The translations under genes and the position numbers were made by a program. Positions 31,292 to 42,800 of a DNA stretch of 64,000 nucleotides are shown here, in pieces. The stretch comes from Mesostigma viride. Taxonomy: Eukaryota; Streptophyta; Mesostigmatophyceae; Mesostigmatales; Mesostigmataceae. Below the pieces are notes generated by a model that saw only the letters and a program-made list of their open reading frames with translations, had not been told where the DNA came from and ran no database searches. Each line of letters begins with the position of its first letter. The stretch's first letter is position 1. The DNA lies in the NCBI GenBank assembly GCA_009746045.1, contig RPFO01000213.1, positions 2,372,334 through 2,436,333 on the forward strand, in the 5' to 3' direction.

Positions 31292-33403
31292 CTAATTAAT
31301 TATCATTAATACTGTACCATGGGTTATTGTTAACAAGTTTATTGGTGTGAAAATATATAACTTGTCTCCTTGATATAAGTGGTGCCCACTTATTTCATCC
31401 GATCGAGCAAGTTAGCACCGTAATTCACATCCAGGTCAACTACGCCAGGAAACTGGGCATGCATGCATGGATGTCACACCATGTGGACATCAACCAAAAA
31501 TAAGTCTTCAATCATAAAGCGCGCAGCACACAAATCAAATCACTCGCAATCACACGATTAGCAAGCTGTTTATTGGTGGGGTGCATGCCCAGCCACAACC
31601 AAGGCATGCAAAACTAAGTAAAAGGTGCTTGGCAGTCTGGGGCAATCCCCACGGCACATTGCCGTCGTAGATGCAAAGGCAGACTGCAGCACCTCACGAC
31701 CTTATCATTGATATACAAAGGGGAGTCGACAGCCAGCATTACTCCTCTGTTACCTCCGACCATATTTCAGCGGGTCGTTTAAAGCAGACTCTGCGTGAAT
31801 AAGCAAAGCTGACATTTCCCATAGCTGGGCTTATTGCTGGACATGCGTCTCCCATGCCATACAAAGGCAATGTCAAAGGCACATGGCAGGGGTCTGGCCT
31901 TCTCCGCGGCATTTGTGTCCTTTGGCGTATGCGCTAAATAAACCACAGAAATAAATAAGAAAACGGCACATGTTTGCTGTACAAAGGGCGCAGTCCTTGA
32001 AAGATATTTCTAGATGAACCGCTGCACCCATATCCGTGGGGCCACTGGCTGGGCTGAGAACACAACCCATGGCGGCAACCCCTCCGCAAAATGATGATTC
32101 CCCATCCTGGTAAGTTAGCCTGGGTAAACACCACCGGACACCCACCTGGATGGGGCAGGGGGTCCCTGGCGTACCTGGCAGCAAAGCAGGTAATGGCCGC
32201 CATGACACACGCACGTTCATTTCCCATCAAAATCAGGGGTGACACTGTAACCACCCACGGGGGTAGTGCCCTCCTGCGGGACACTAGGCATCGGCTTCCA
32301 CTTTTGCAGCGCCGGCACAGGCGGCAGCATTAGCGCCTGCCCAGCTGGCTCAATATCATACGGCCGGGGGCCATGACGGCGCCGAATGTGGGCGGCAGAG
32401 GCGGCAGGTGTCGCAGGCAGGTGCCACCTGGGAGTCGGTCCCAGGTAGTTTGTCTACTGGGCAACCCCGGAGAGCGCTGAGCCCCTCTTGATGCGGGGAC
32501 AGCGCGCCGATGCCGTTGTTTGATGAAAGGGGCATTGTCCAATAACAAAGGGGAGGCCACACGCAACATCCCCCAGTACACTGCGTTTGCATGTTTGTTT
32601 TGTTTTTTGGGGGGGGGATCACGTGGGTCATCCCTTTGGACAGGGGCCCCTGTGGTAGGTGGCACACTGACTCAAAAGTGGGCTGGGCGGGCAGGGCTGG
32701 GCTGAGCCGGGCTTGGCCGGACTCCTGACAGCCTCCACGCGTGCTACCAGGGCTCAGTGCTGTACAAGTTTGGATACGCCATGATGATGGATAAGCCCGT
32801 GGAGCGCTGGTGGACGACGGAACGCCGAAGCATGATGACCACATCATCGCGGGTACACGGTCAGGGCCTCCACGCTCAGGGCCTCCACGCTGTGCTGGTG
32901 ACGGCCAGCAGCCAACGACAGGAGAGCCGCCCCGGGGTCCTCGCAGGCAAAGCCTTTCGTGTGCCAGCATGAATGCCCCAGCAGAGAGGGGGGTTTAAGA
33001 CCCCCTTGCAGACACTACCACAAGCGACCGCAGGCATGGTGGCGCCAGGGTGGAGCCAGTTTAAGTGTCCCTCCTTGCCTTGGCAGCGTAGAATGCCCAT
33101 GAAGTCATGGCATCCAAGGCCATGGGTACTGCTCCACATCCTGTGGCGGCGAAGCGTTCCTGTGGTTCGTGGGATAGCGCCCATATGGCCGTCACCCATC
33201 CGCCGAATGTGCCATCGCCCATGCCCAGCCTGGTGTTGGCCCCGCCCAGGTAACCCTGACCACCCACGGAAACATCATGGTACACAAGCCGCGTGTCGCC
33301 CCAAGGCTTACGTCCATGAGATTACCTATATGGGCATGACGCGGCCACAAAGCCCAAGCCCGTCCGCACTAATCAATGGAGAGAGCCCATCCGGCATTTA
33401 TGC
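31292..33403. other. Unresolved region, possible host exons on the minus strand
   Basis: No repeat family from this window is recognised. Minus-strand frames with protein-like composition occur at about 33345-33061 (RLVYHDVSVGGQGYLGGANT, ATGCGAVPMALDAMTSWAFY) and about 32440-32229 (PALQKWKPMPSVPQEG, ending VTPDFDGK and a stop). I could not link them by convincing splice sites, nor name a family. They may be exons of one short gene downstream of the GLTP gene, or chance open frames. Near 32757-32830 both strands give plausible peptides. Confidence 0.3.
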
Positions 33404-35146
33404 TTATTCCGCCCCAGCGGCCTTGAACACCCTCCCTAGCTCATCCAGCACCGGCGACAGCACCTCGACCAGCTCCCGCATCTCCTCCATCACTCTGGCA
33501 GGGTCCGGGCCGAGCGCCGCCAGCATCTCGGCGCGCGAGGGCACGCCGAAGGACATGGCGGTGGTCATCGCCTTGCTGGTGATCCAGTTATGGTAATGCT
33601 GCAGCGTCTTGCGGTAGGCGGCAAACATGGCGTCGCTCAGTGTGGTGGACGCTGTGCCGTGGACGAGCTCGTCAAAGATGCCGACCATAAATAGAACGCA
33701 GCGCCTCAGCCAGAGCGCGCCGATCGTTCCGGAGTTGTCATTGCGCACGTAGCCGGTGGCCTGGTGGGCGGGGGAGGGGGGGGGGGGGGGGGGGGGAATA
33801 AGGGGTGGTTCAAGGGAAGGAGATGCGTGGGAAGTTAGTTGATGACTCTCAGGGCAACAGAAGCTGCATGCAACTGGCAAATTTGGAGATTATCCGTTTG
33901 GCAGGCGCATCACCTCCAGCGTCATGTCATCCAGCAAACCAACAAAGTTTCCCAGATGGTTGACACTTGAGAACTAGCCTACCGGTAGACAGGCGTTGCA
34001 CTTTCAATGGGCATGTAAGTAGGTAGGGAAGGTGGCTATCCCAACGGCTGCGCAGGGCAACCTCTTTTGGCTTGCCACTACACGGCTGCGGCCACACGGC
34101 AGCTTACATGGCAGCCTCCACAAGAGAGGAGGCAGATGCTCACACAAGGCAATGCTCAAATGATGGGAATCGAATGGCAGGAATTCAAGGGCAGACCCCC
34201 AATGGTGACCTGCCACAGACAAGTGGCTACTGGAGGGTTACCTTCTCGTGCGCAAGCAGTGCGTCCAGCATGGCACACCGCTTCTGGTCACTATTGAACG
34301 CATCCCGCAGCTTCCCGATGTTCTTCTGCACCTCGCGCCGGCCCATGATCATGCAGTTGCCCAGCGCCTCCATAGCCCTGACAAGCACCTCGCCCGCCTC
34401 GAGCAGCTTGGCCGTCGACACACGCACCTGGAGGTGCCGACACGAAGATGCCCGCAACCCGCAGCAGGGTCGAAAATGAGAATATCAAAGAGAAACGTAA
34501 TGTGAGATCATCCACTCAGGCTATCATGACTGTTTGGAAACAGTCGAACTCGAAGGAGCGGTATATGTTTTCAGAAAGAAGCGGCAGTCGGCATCGAGAA
34601 ACGCACCTGCTCCCCCTGCCCGTCCGCGCCTTCCGTCGTGACGAGCACGTTCGCCCACGCGTCTGTGACGAGACCTAAATGGCCCCTCTTCGGTTCTCCA
34701 GTTACCTCTGGCGGCTCGACAACCTCGGCCGCAGCAGAAAGCTCCTTGAAGGATTTAACCGACTTGATGGTCGCCTCGATCAAGGCGGGAATGTCCTTGA
34801 GCGACTTTATCGACTTGAGGGCGGCCGGGATGTCCTTGAGTGATTTGATTGGTCTGATAGTCACCTGAGGCTCTTCCTTCACGGGCTCGATGATAAAATA
34901 CTTGTTGCAATCTCCGCCTTCGTCATCAGTCATTTCCATGGGAGACACTGGCTGGCTGTCTACTATTTCCTGGATGAGGGCATGCGGAAATCTGGGATCC
35001 GAATCGTAATAGCTCATGTCTGCTTTCATTGCCTGCCATATTGAGCAATGCGGGCCCAGGCCCAGGTTATCGCAGAAAGATGAGTGGCGATCCACCATCT
35101 TAGGAGTAGAAATTTTCATGGCCCTAGGGGTAGCAGTCTTCCCCAT
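33404..35146 (-). CDS. Glycolipid transfer protein (GLTP)-domain protein, three exons
   Basis: Minus-strand exons are 35146-34607, 34427-34242 and 33760-33404. Junctions are GT/AG, all between complete codons, giving 359 aa. The acceptor of exon 3 follows a long C tract. Exons 2-3 encode the GLTP fold: ALGNCMIMGRREVQKNIGKL (residues 200-220), then GTIGALWLRRCVLFMVGIFD and AYRKTLQHYHNWITSKAM. The headgroup-binding positions of human GLTP correspond to N and K in KNIGK, W in ALWLRR and H in YHNW; the usual aspartate (D48 in human GLTP) is glutamate here. GLTP proteins carry sphingolipids or related lipids between membranes. Exon 1 is an unusual 180-residue N-terminal extension with three SIKSLKDIPA-like repeats (near residues 100-140) and an acidic patch. 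It diverges from the TPR-like gene across 1.7 kb. Confidence 0.87.
33772..33796. repeat. Homopolymer G run in GLTP intron 2
   Basis: About 25 nt of almost pure G on the plus strand, which is the polypyrimidine tract directly upstream of the exon 3 acceptor on the coding strand. Length polymorphism here could affect splicing. Confidence 0.8.
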
Positions 35147-36850
35147 TTTCGCTAAGTCGGATCTCTTAAACCGGGTCTAGCCGGGGGAACAAACTTAGCC
35201 GATGACGCGCCGACGTGTCAATGCTGCAAAATGCTATAGTCTCCTATGCCTGCTGAGAAAACTAATGTTATCCTGTCTTCAAGCCGTGAAAATGCACCAA
35301 ATGTGAGACGAGTTCGTCGAGCGTACTCCAAAGGTGCCAGTGTTTTTCAGTCCTGGTTTGGGCATGCCACTGTCACCACCTATTTTTTTCGATCTCGGCG
35401 CTGAGTCAGCATGCTACTTTGTCACAATTTGGATGGGGGTGCCGTCGATTTGGCACCATCGGAACATCGGAACAACCAAGGCCGCGGAGGCTGCCTCGTG
35501 CTTCATTCGTCGCAAGTGGTCGGGAACTTGTTTGCGGAGGATTTCCTGGCTCGTCCCGGGGATATTGCCACGCAGACAATCATCCCGTACCAAATCGGTA
35601 ACCAATAGGTACTTGCCACGCTGATTTACTTCGAGAGACATTTATGGGCTGCCGGCATTCCCAGGCCACGAAATTGTGTCAGCGGAATCTATGGAAAGGT
35701 CTTGACCGGATGAAAACGCGGCAACGGATCTGGGAAAGCACTTGTTGTCTGGCAATTTCCTTCCCGAATCCCGGCACGATCACTCTGATGCTCATTGCTC
35801 GCCACTGCCAACCTCCGAAACTTCGAGCCACCAGCTGACCAATCCCGCGATTCGCGGTTTCGTCTGTCACTTGACATCAGAAGCTTTTCACCTCTAGCTT
35901 GGTTTGGCCCCTCGGATACAGTCGGAACACTGTCGGAACTTGGATTCCCATGTCAGCGCCGCCGCCAGCCCACTGAGCCCTGTTCATCATTGTCCTGGCC
36001 CTCGGCCTTTCCAAATCTCTGATGCCCATGTGCGGCGTGGGCAACAACAACAAAAGCAAAACGAAGTGCGCTGAACACATGCATACCGCATACGGTACCG
36101 TAGTTAAGACAGAGGAATGTTCGTACGGCGTCTCCGTAGGGCGTATCCTTCTTGTACAGTATGCCAACCTATGCCAACTGTATACGCAGTTTTTGCATGC
36201 CCGACGTGCCCGACTGCCCAAGTGCCCGAGCATTAATTTCTTTGTTGCTCCAGAGTACTGATGAAACTTTACAGAGTAAAATTAGAGATTACTCATTAGG
36301 TACTGGCATGGGCTCTGCTTCGTGGCACTCTCCCCTGCACTTCAGCGCTATATGAATTGTACAATTTTCTTGTAAACCAGAGTAAACTGAAGTTTTCGTG
36401 GTATTACGTAACAGAATTCAATAAAAATCTGGAGTCCAGAACCGCCATGGGTGGTCATGACGGGGAATTCAACGGGAAAGCAGGCTTCAGAGCCCGATGG
36501 TTAATTTTATTATGGGTAAAATGCAGGCAGGCGAAGGATTAGCAATATAGTATCGATGGCCGATTAGAGCTGCTGTATACATGCTATAATTGCGACTCAG
36601 ATTGACGCTGTTATATCTCTTGTCGACATGTCAGCATAGGGTTGCAAAGCAATTCTGAAAGTGGATCGTGCATGCCGAGCCTTTTTTGCAATGTCTCGGC
36701 GTCTCGCCGACGAGCGCAGCCGTCAAAGCAGGAAGCTATCAGTTAATCTCGCTACCAGCTGGCAGACGGTGAGGTTGCGTTGACCGAGGCGGCCATAATT
36801 AGACATGCCCCAGGCGCCGCAACGGGACGCCTCTCGACCTGCATCACCCC
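35147..36850. other. Divergent intergenic region between GLTP and TPR-like genes
   Basis: The start codons of the two flanking genes point away from each other, so promoters lie here. No host exon is supported. A decayed integrase-like patch occupies part of it. Confidence 0.4.
35410..35650 (-). mobile_element. Integrase-like fossil
   Basis: A minus-strand open stretch resembles the first half of a retroelement integrase core (KYLLVTDL near its start, TPIQIVT near its end). It looks old and broken. An LTR-retrotransposon origin is a guess, and it may be unrelated. Confidence 0.22.
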
Positions 36851-39800
36851 ATGGCCTCGTCGGGCAGACTGAGAACCCATTCGCCGGGTGCTCCTCCCCG
36901 CCCTACTTCGGCTATACCCGACACGTCGCCCGCTGCTACCAACTCTCGATCCCTTAGCCCGTCCCCCCTTCCACTCTCTCCGCGGGAGAGACCCCCGCTG
37001 CGCCAGGGGCACTCACCGCGCCCACAGACCGCGTCTGCCTTGGCCGGCGCCCGAGCTCCCTCCCCCTTCGCCGCGCCGTCCAAGAAGGCCGACAACCGTT
37101 CTCCATTCCCCGCCTCGCCTCCCCCGTTGCCATGTGGCCCGGCTCCGCCGTCTCTCCCGTCCCCCAGCAGGCAACCCGACCAATCCCCTGCCCCCGGCCG
37201 TGACAATGCCGGCAGCGGGGCCAGCCCCGAGCCCGTCCACAACGTGCCATCTCAGCCAGGACATGTGCCCCCCAGCCATGTGCCCGGCCCTTCGCCTGGT
37301 CACTTGCCCGGCCATTTCTCTCGGGAGATCAGCGCGGCATGCCCCTCCTCCTCGCCGTCCTCATTGCCCGCTATCGACCACACCGTTCCTGCCGAGCGCG
37401 TGCCACCTGGCAACCGCCCACCCGCCCCCCCTGAGACGAGTAAAGTGAGGGAGGCCAAGCCGCATGCCCCCCCCGCGCAAAGCCCCCGCTGGGTTCCCGC
37501 GGGGAGGTCCCTGCGTGAGCCTGGGGACGCGGCCCATAGCTTGCTGCTGGCCGCCGGCTCCAAGGAGTCCGCGGTTGCGGGTGGTAGTAGCGGCAAGGGG
37601 GAGCTGGAGCAGGACAAGCACGCAAGCACGACGCGCGCGCTGTGGTCGCGGCAATGTTGCCACCTGGGGCTGCAGCTGCTGCGGGTGAGTCGTGTGGGCA
37701 TGCGCTACAGTAGCACGCGGTGGAGTAGGCACATGGGCTACCACATGGCGGCGTGGCTGGGCAGGTCGGCACCTGCATGTACCCCAGTACTATGTATAAG
37801 ATATTTTCTAATCATGATGGTAAGGAGGGTCATGACGACTGTGGCTGCAGATGCTGCGAGTCAGTGAGCAGCTCTGCCCCCCAAGGGTGCAGCACCCAGC
37901 GGATTGCCTGCTGGGGGCGCTGCGCATGCGGGTTTGTCTGCTAGGGTGTAGCACTCATTGGGTTTCCTGCTGGCAGGGGCTGTCTGCCTGTGGAGAAGGG
38001 CTTTTCCTGGGACTCGTGTCGTTCACAGTTCACCGATCGCAACACCGTGGACACTCTCCAATCCCATGACGGCTTATGGCTGGCAGTCTGTGGACTGCGG
38101 GTGGTGCTTTCGCGAGAGATGAGGAGGTATCCGGACATCCCAGTTGAGGAAACCATTTATATGGAGAGGAGCTATCTGGTGCCCTTGGCTTGTATGGGCA
38201 TGCATGCGAAGAATTCGCAGAGTAAAGGTGCCCTTGGCTTGTATGGGCATGCATGCGGAGAATTCGCAGAGTAAAGGTGCCCTTGGCTTGTATGGGCATG
38301 CATGCGGAGAATTCGCAGAGTAAAGGTGCCCTTGGCTTGTATGGGCATGCATGCGGAGAATTCGCAGAGTAAAAATAGACTGACCGCGGGTCGCCAGGGA
38401 AGAGAAGTTAACATGCTCCCTTTTGTTAGTAATGGTGTTACTCTAGTCACTTTCTTATGAATGGCTACATGGTTAACATGACTGACTCTCCACATGCTCC
38501 CTTTTGTTAGTAATGGTGTTACTCTAGTCACTTCCTTATGAATGGCTACATGGTTAACATGACTGACTCTCCCCATGCTCCCTTTTGTTAGTAATGGTGT
38601 TACTCTAGTCACTTTCTTATGAATTGCTACATGGTTAATATGACTGACTCTCCACATGCTCCCTTTTGTTAGTAATGGTGTTACTCTAGTCACTTTCTTA
38701 TGAATGGCTACATGGTTAATGTGACTGACTCTCCCCTCGCCTGCTGGCCCTCCCTCTTGCACGAACTCTCCCGCGTGTATCGCGCCTCAGGACGGCGACG
38801 CGTCGGGCGCCCATTGCCAGTTCTCCCTCTCCGCCCAGCTGGACCCATTTGGCGCCATGGTGGCGCTGTACCATCGGGCACTCCTCTCGCTCAGCCACCG
38901 CCGCTACGCCGACGCGGTCGCCGACCTGGGTGCCGTCGTCCAGCATCGCTGCGCCACGCCCTTGTTCGCTCCGCCCGCCTCTTCATCATCACCATCACAG
39001 GCACCAAGTCCTCGTCATGCCATGTCCAGCTCCCCTCCCAGCAGCTACCTCAGCAGCACAAAAGCCATGAATTCCTTCCCAGGCCGCAGCGGCAGCAGCG
39101 GTACTGGTGATGCGCGGCAGAGCGCCGCTAGTTCCTTTCCCGACAGGTCAACTGGCGGTGGCACAGCTCTGGCCCTCGCGTCCCCCTGCTGCTGCCACCT
39201 GTCCACCTCGCTACTCCAGCGCGCGTACCTGCTCCTGGCCTACTGCCACCTGGTATGGGACACCCACCTGGGCATCCAGAAGGAGCTGACCACCGCACCG
39301 CCTGCGTTTGGAGGGGCCGCCCCGCTGCTGGCGCCCGCGGGGTTGTCGCCCTTAGGGGGGGATGGGGGCGGTGACGGTGGCGGAGACACGCCTGAGAGGC
39401 GCGCCGCCCTTGGCCGTGCACTCAAGGTGCTGGCATCCGCTCGAAGCGACCCCCGGCTGGGCCAGGTGGGGGAGGAGGCGGAGGAGGTGGGCGGGGGCAA
39501 GGCGGCAGGGACCCTGGGTGGCTGTGGGCGCGCGCACCTGTCTTTGGCACACGCGTTGCTGCTGACGCAGATGGGGGACCTGGCAGAGGTGAGGGCTTTG
39601 CAAGGGGCATCCCTCCTGTTGTAATTACAGGGTGTAGAGATACAGTGTGTCTCCTTGATACTGTGTGTAGCTCAATGCAAGGCTTGGCATCAGGAACCTG
39701 CTGGAGGTGAGCTCTTTGCCAGGGGCATTCGTCCTCGTGAGGGTCTAGTGACAAAGGCTTGTCTTCAGACGCTTGTCTTGTGATGGGGAGCCTGCCAGCC

Positions 39801-42800
39801 ATGAGCACACATAGATAATGCCGGTGCTCCTCTCACTAAGGCTGTCTCTTGGGGCTGTCCTTCCGGTGCAAGATCTGCAGGTGGTGAGGCAGCTAGTGTG
39901 CTTTTCTTCCTAAACGGGCTCTGTTGTGCGTATTTTTTTGGGGGGGGGCGGGTTGGGGACGGGTGGGTGGGAGGGCCTTGGGCCACTATGCGGCTTCCCA
40001 GTCATTTATCTTCAGAAGACTTGTGTTCTATCGTTGCTCCTTGTCTTCACTAACTGTATTCCCCCTCCAACAAACACAGCCCCAGTCACCGTCCTGGACA
40101 CCGAGCTGGACCTATGCCTGCCAGCCACCCAGTAATACATGTCTTACATGTTGGTGAGGAATAATATACTACAGAGGAGTTGTCAAACGCTTCCTCCCGT
40201 TCGTTCACATCAAGCCCCATGGTTGCAGGGGCTCCGATGCACTTCGTAGTCCTCCCTGACGTGTCAGCAGATGCTCAAAATGTTCACTTATTATGTTACA
40301 GTCAACAAGGTAGTGTTAATTCATTTATAATCAAATCTCCTACCTCGCACGCCAGTGGTCATCCTCCCCCCATGGATGCTGTTCTGACACTAACAATCGG
40401 CACGTCCCTGCCCCCCTGCGCTTGCCTCCCTCAGGCCGCCACAGAGTGCCAGACCTTCCTCTCCCTCGTCACCAGTACAGAGGACCCAACCATGTGGCCC
40501 ACACCCGCCACCGTCGTGGATGGCGAAAAGAATAACCAAGACAAGGGGAGGCCCACGGGTGGCCCCTTCGCAGGCACCGGTTCGGCATCTTGCACGACTC
40601 CTCACCAGCTGGGTGGGTGCCAGGCGGTCGGGGATATTCTCGAGTTGGATGTTGCCGTTATGCTGACAAACGCCACCCGGCCCGCTAGCTCCCCCCCCTT
40701 CACGCCCGTGTTGCAGCAGCGGGTCCGCTACCTGGTCACGCGGCACTGGGACAACCCGCTCGTGCTCGTCAAGTGCGCCTCATTGCTGCTGCGGGTGGGG
40801 CAGCCACAGGCTGCGTTGGACGTGCTGGATGGGAGGGGGGGGGTCTTGACGGGGGACAGCAGAGGGGAGGACGTTCCCGCGCATGAGCACGCTCGCTGCC
40901 ACCGTGGGGAGGATTGCGGTGACGCGTATTGTCAAGTATGTAGCCGCGGCGGAGTCGGTGGCTATCACCACAGTACAGGTGCCGGTGGTAATGGCCCTTC
41001 TAGTGGCGCTTACTTGCTCGAGTCACTTGACAGGCAGGGACGTGGGACCCCTGGCAGCAGCATCTCTTCTCCTCACACCCCTTCTCACTACACCCCTTCT
41101 CCATACAGAACTTCTGCAGCGCACGCGACCGCATCTCCTGCCTACGCCGGTCCACCGACTGTGGCAATGACACCGCCACCTTCCCACGGGACTGGCCCCC
41201 CCGGTTCTGCCGACGTCACGCCGCCCTTCCGCTGCCCTTCCTGGCGCAACCACGAGGGCACGCGGGCGTTCCTGCGCGGCCGCGCCCTGTGGTCCCTGGG
41301 CGCCGCCGCCGCCGCGCTCGCGCCTCTCGAGCGCGCAGAGGCTAGCGGCGCCGCCTCATGCCTCCCTGCAACGCTTCTGCTCCTCGGCTTTGTCTGGTTC
41401 CGCCTCCAGCACTACGACAAGGCGGCCGCCTACCTGCAGCGCTACCGAGACATCGGGGGGGGGGGCGTATCCACACAGGCGTTGCCGCATGGCACCGATT
41501 GGCGGTCGCCGCACGGGGGCTCAAGGGCTGGGCGGCCCGGCATTACCAACCCCGGCACGCGGCCAGTATCCAGCCGCAGCAGAGACATGCCCGGCGGGGG
41601 GGGGAGAAACTGCTCCGGAACGCAGAGGCTGCCGTGCAGGGTGCCATCACGTTGATTCGGTACGGCCGCCAGCACAACATCAACAACAGCAGTAGTAACG
41701 ATCTTGGGGTCCCCCAGTTGTGGGACCCGGCCCACTTGGCCCCTGGGCTGCAGGATGTTGTGCCACTGCCAAGTGTCGCGGAGCGGTTCGCGGGCGGGGT
41801 GAGAGGGTGTCTCCGGTTCTTGCTTGGGCACCCGGATGTGGCGCGGCTTGACTTCCAGCGACAGCTCGCGATGGACCCTGGTGATGCCGCGACCCTGTAC
41901 AATGCCAAGGTGGGTGTGCTGGTCCAAGGTGGGTGTGCTTCACCAAAGTGGTTGTGCTGTGCCAAGGTGGGTGTGCTGACCCAAGATGGGTGAGCTGTTT
42001 TGAGAGGGGCTCGTGCAGCCCACATGCCCGCAGAGGTAGATGATTGCCCGCATTTAGTTGCTGCCCGCACAGGTGCTACCTTTTGATGTGATTCGGGAGC
42101 TATGGAGTGTCAACAGGCAGGTGGTTGGGAGAGTTGAAGGCATGCTTTCTTCCAGGTGGATGGAGGTACATTGTTGGTGGGATGCGAGTGGCCGCTTGCA
42201 TGCCATGTTCAAGCATGAAACTGTTATGTTGCTGCGTGCGTGTTCTGTGTGTGGCCTTGGGAAAGGACCGTTGGCTATGTAAGGAAGAATGCTGTTTAAC
42301 ATAATTATACACATTGATAGTCGCATCGCCTGGTAATAACACTCCGCTGCTTGGACAGCCTCCAGAGCCAAGCACATGCGTGGGCATGCGGTAAGGCCAT
42401 GCAGTTAGCCATGCAGGATGGAGCAGGGCCACCCACCCTACTTTGCAGCTATGAGCAATAAGTGCATCCCACGAAATGTATGTTGTGCATTGTTTCAATG
42501 ACATCCCTGCACTTGTAGGCATGCGTGAGTATTCTGGTATCAAAGTACAGGAAAGTGACCTCAGCATGAAAAGGGGAAACCTGCTTTGAAGCCTGCTTTG
42601 ACCAGCCTGTTACTGGCTCATTAGCGCGGCTCTTTTTACCCCTTGTACCGCGCAATACCACTGCCCTGCCCACCACCCTCCTCCCCAGGTGTCCCTGGCC
42701 CTTGTCGTCGCGCGTGGCGTCTCCAGCACGCAAGACCGTGCGGTTGCGCTCTGGTCGGACGCACTCGCTTCTGCCGCCCGTTACGGCGGAGCGCCCAGCT

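Noticed and set aside
32757-32972. Plus-strand exon encoding LYKFGYAMMMDKPVERWW
   Set aside because: The opposite strand gives an equally plausible peptide, the possible splice sites are palindromic, and there is no supporting neighbour exon.
38172-38762. 196-codon minus-strand frame with repeated blocks
   Set aside because: Created by the 49-bp and 81-bp intronic minisatellites.
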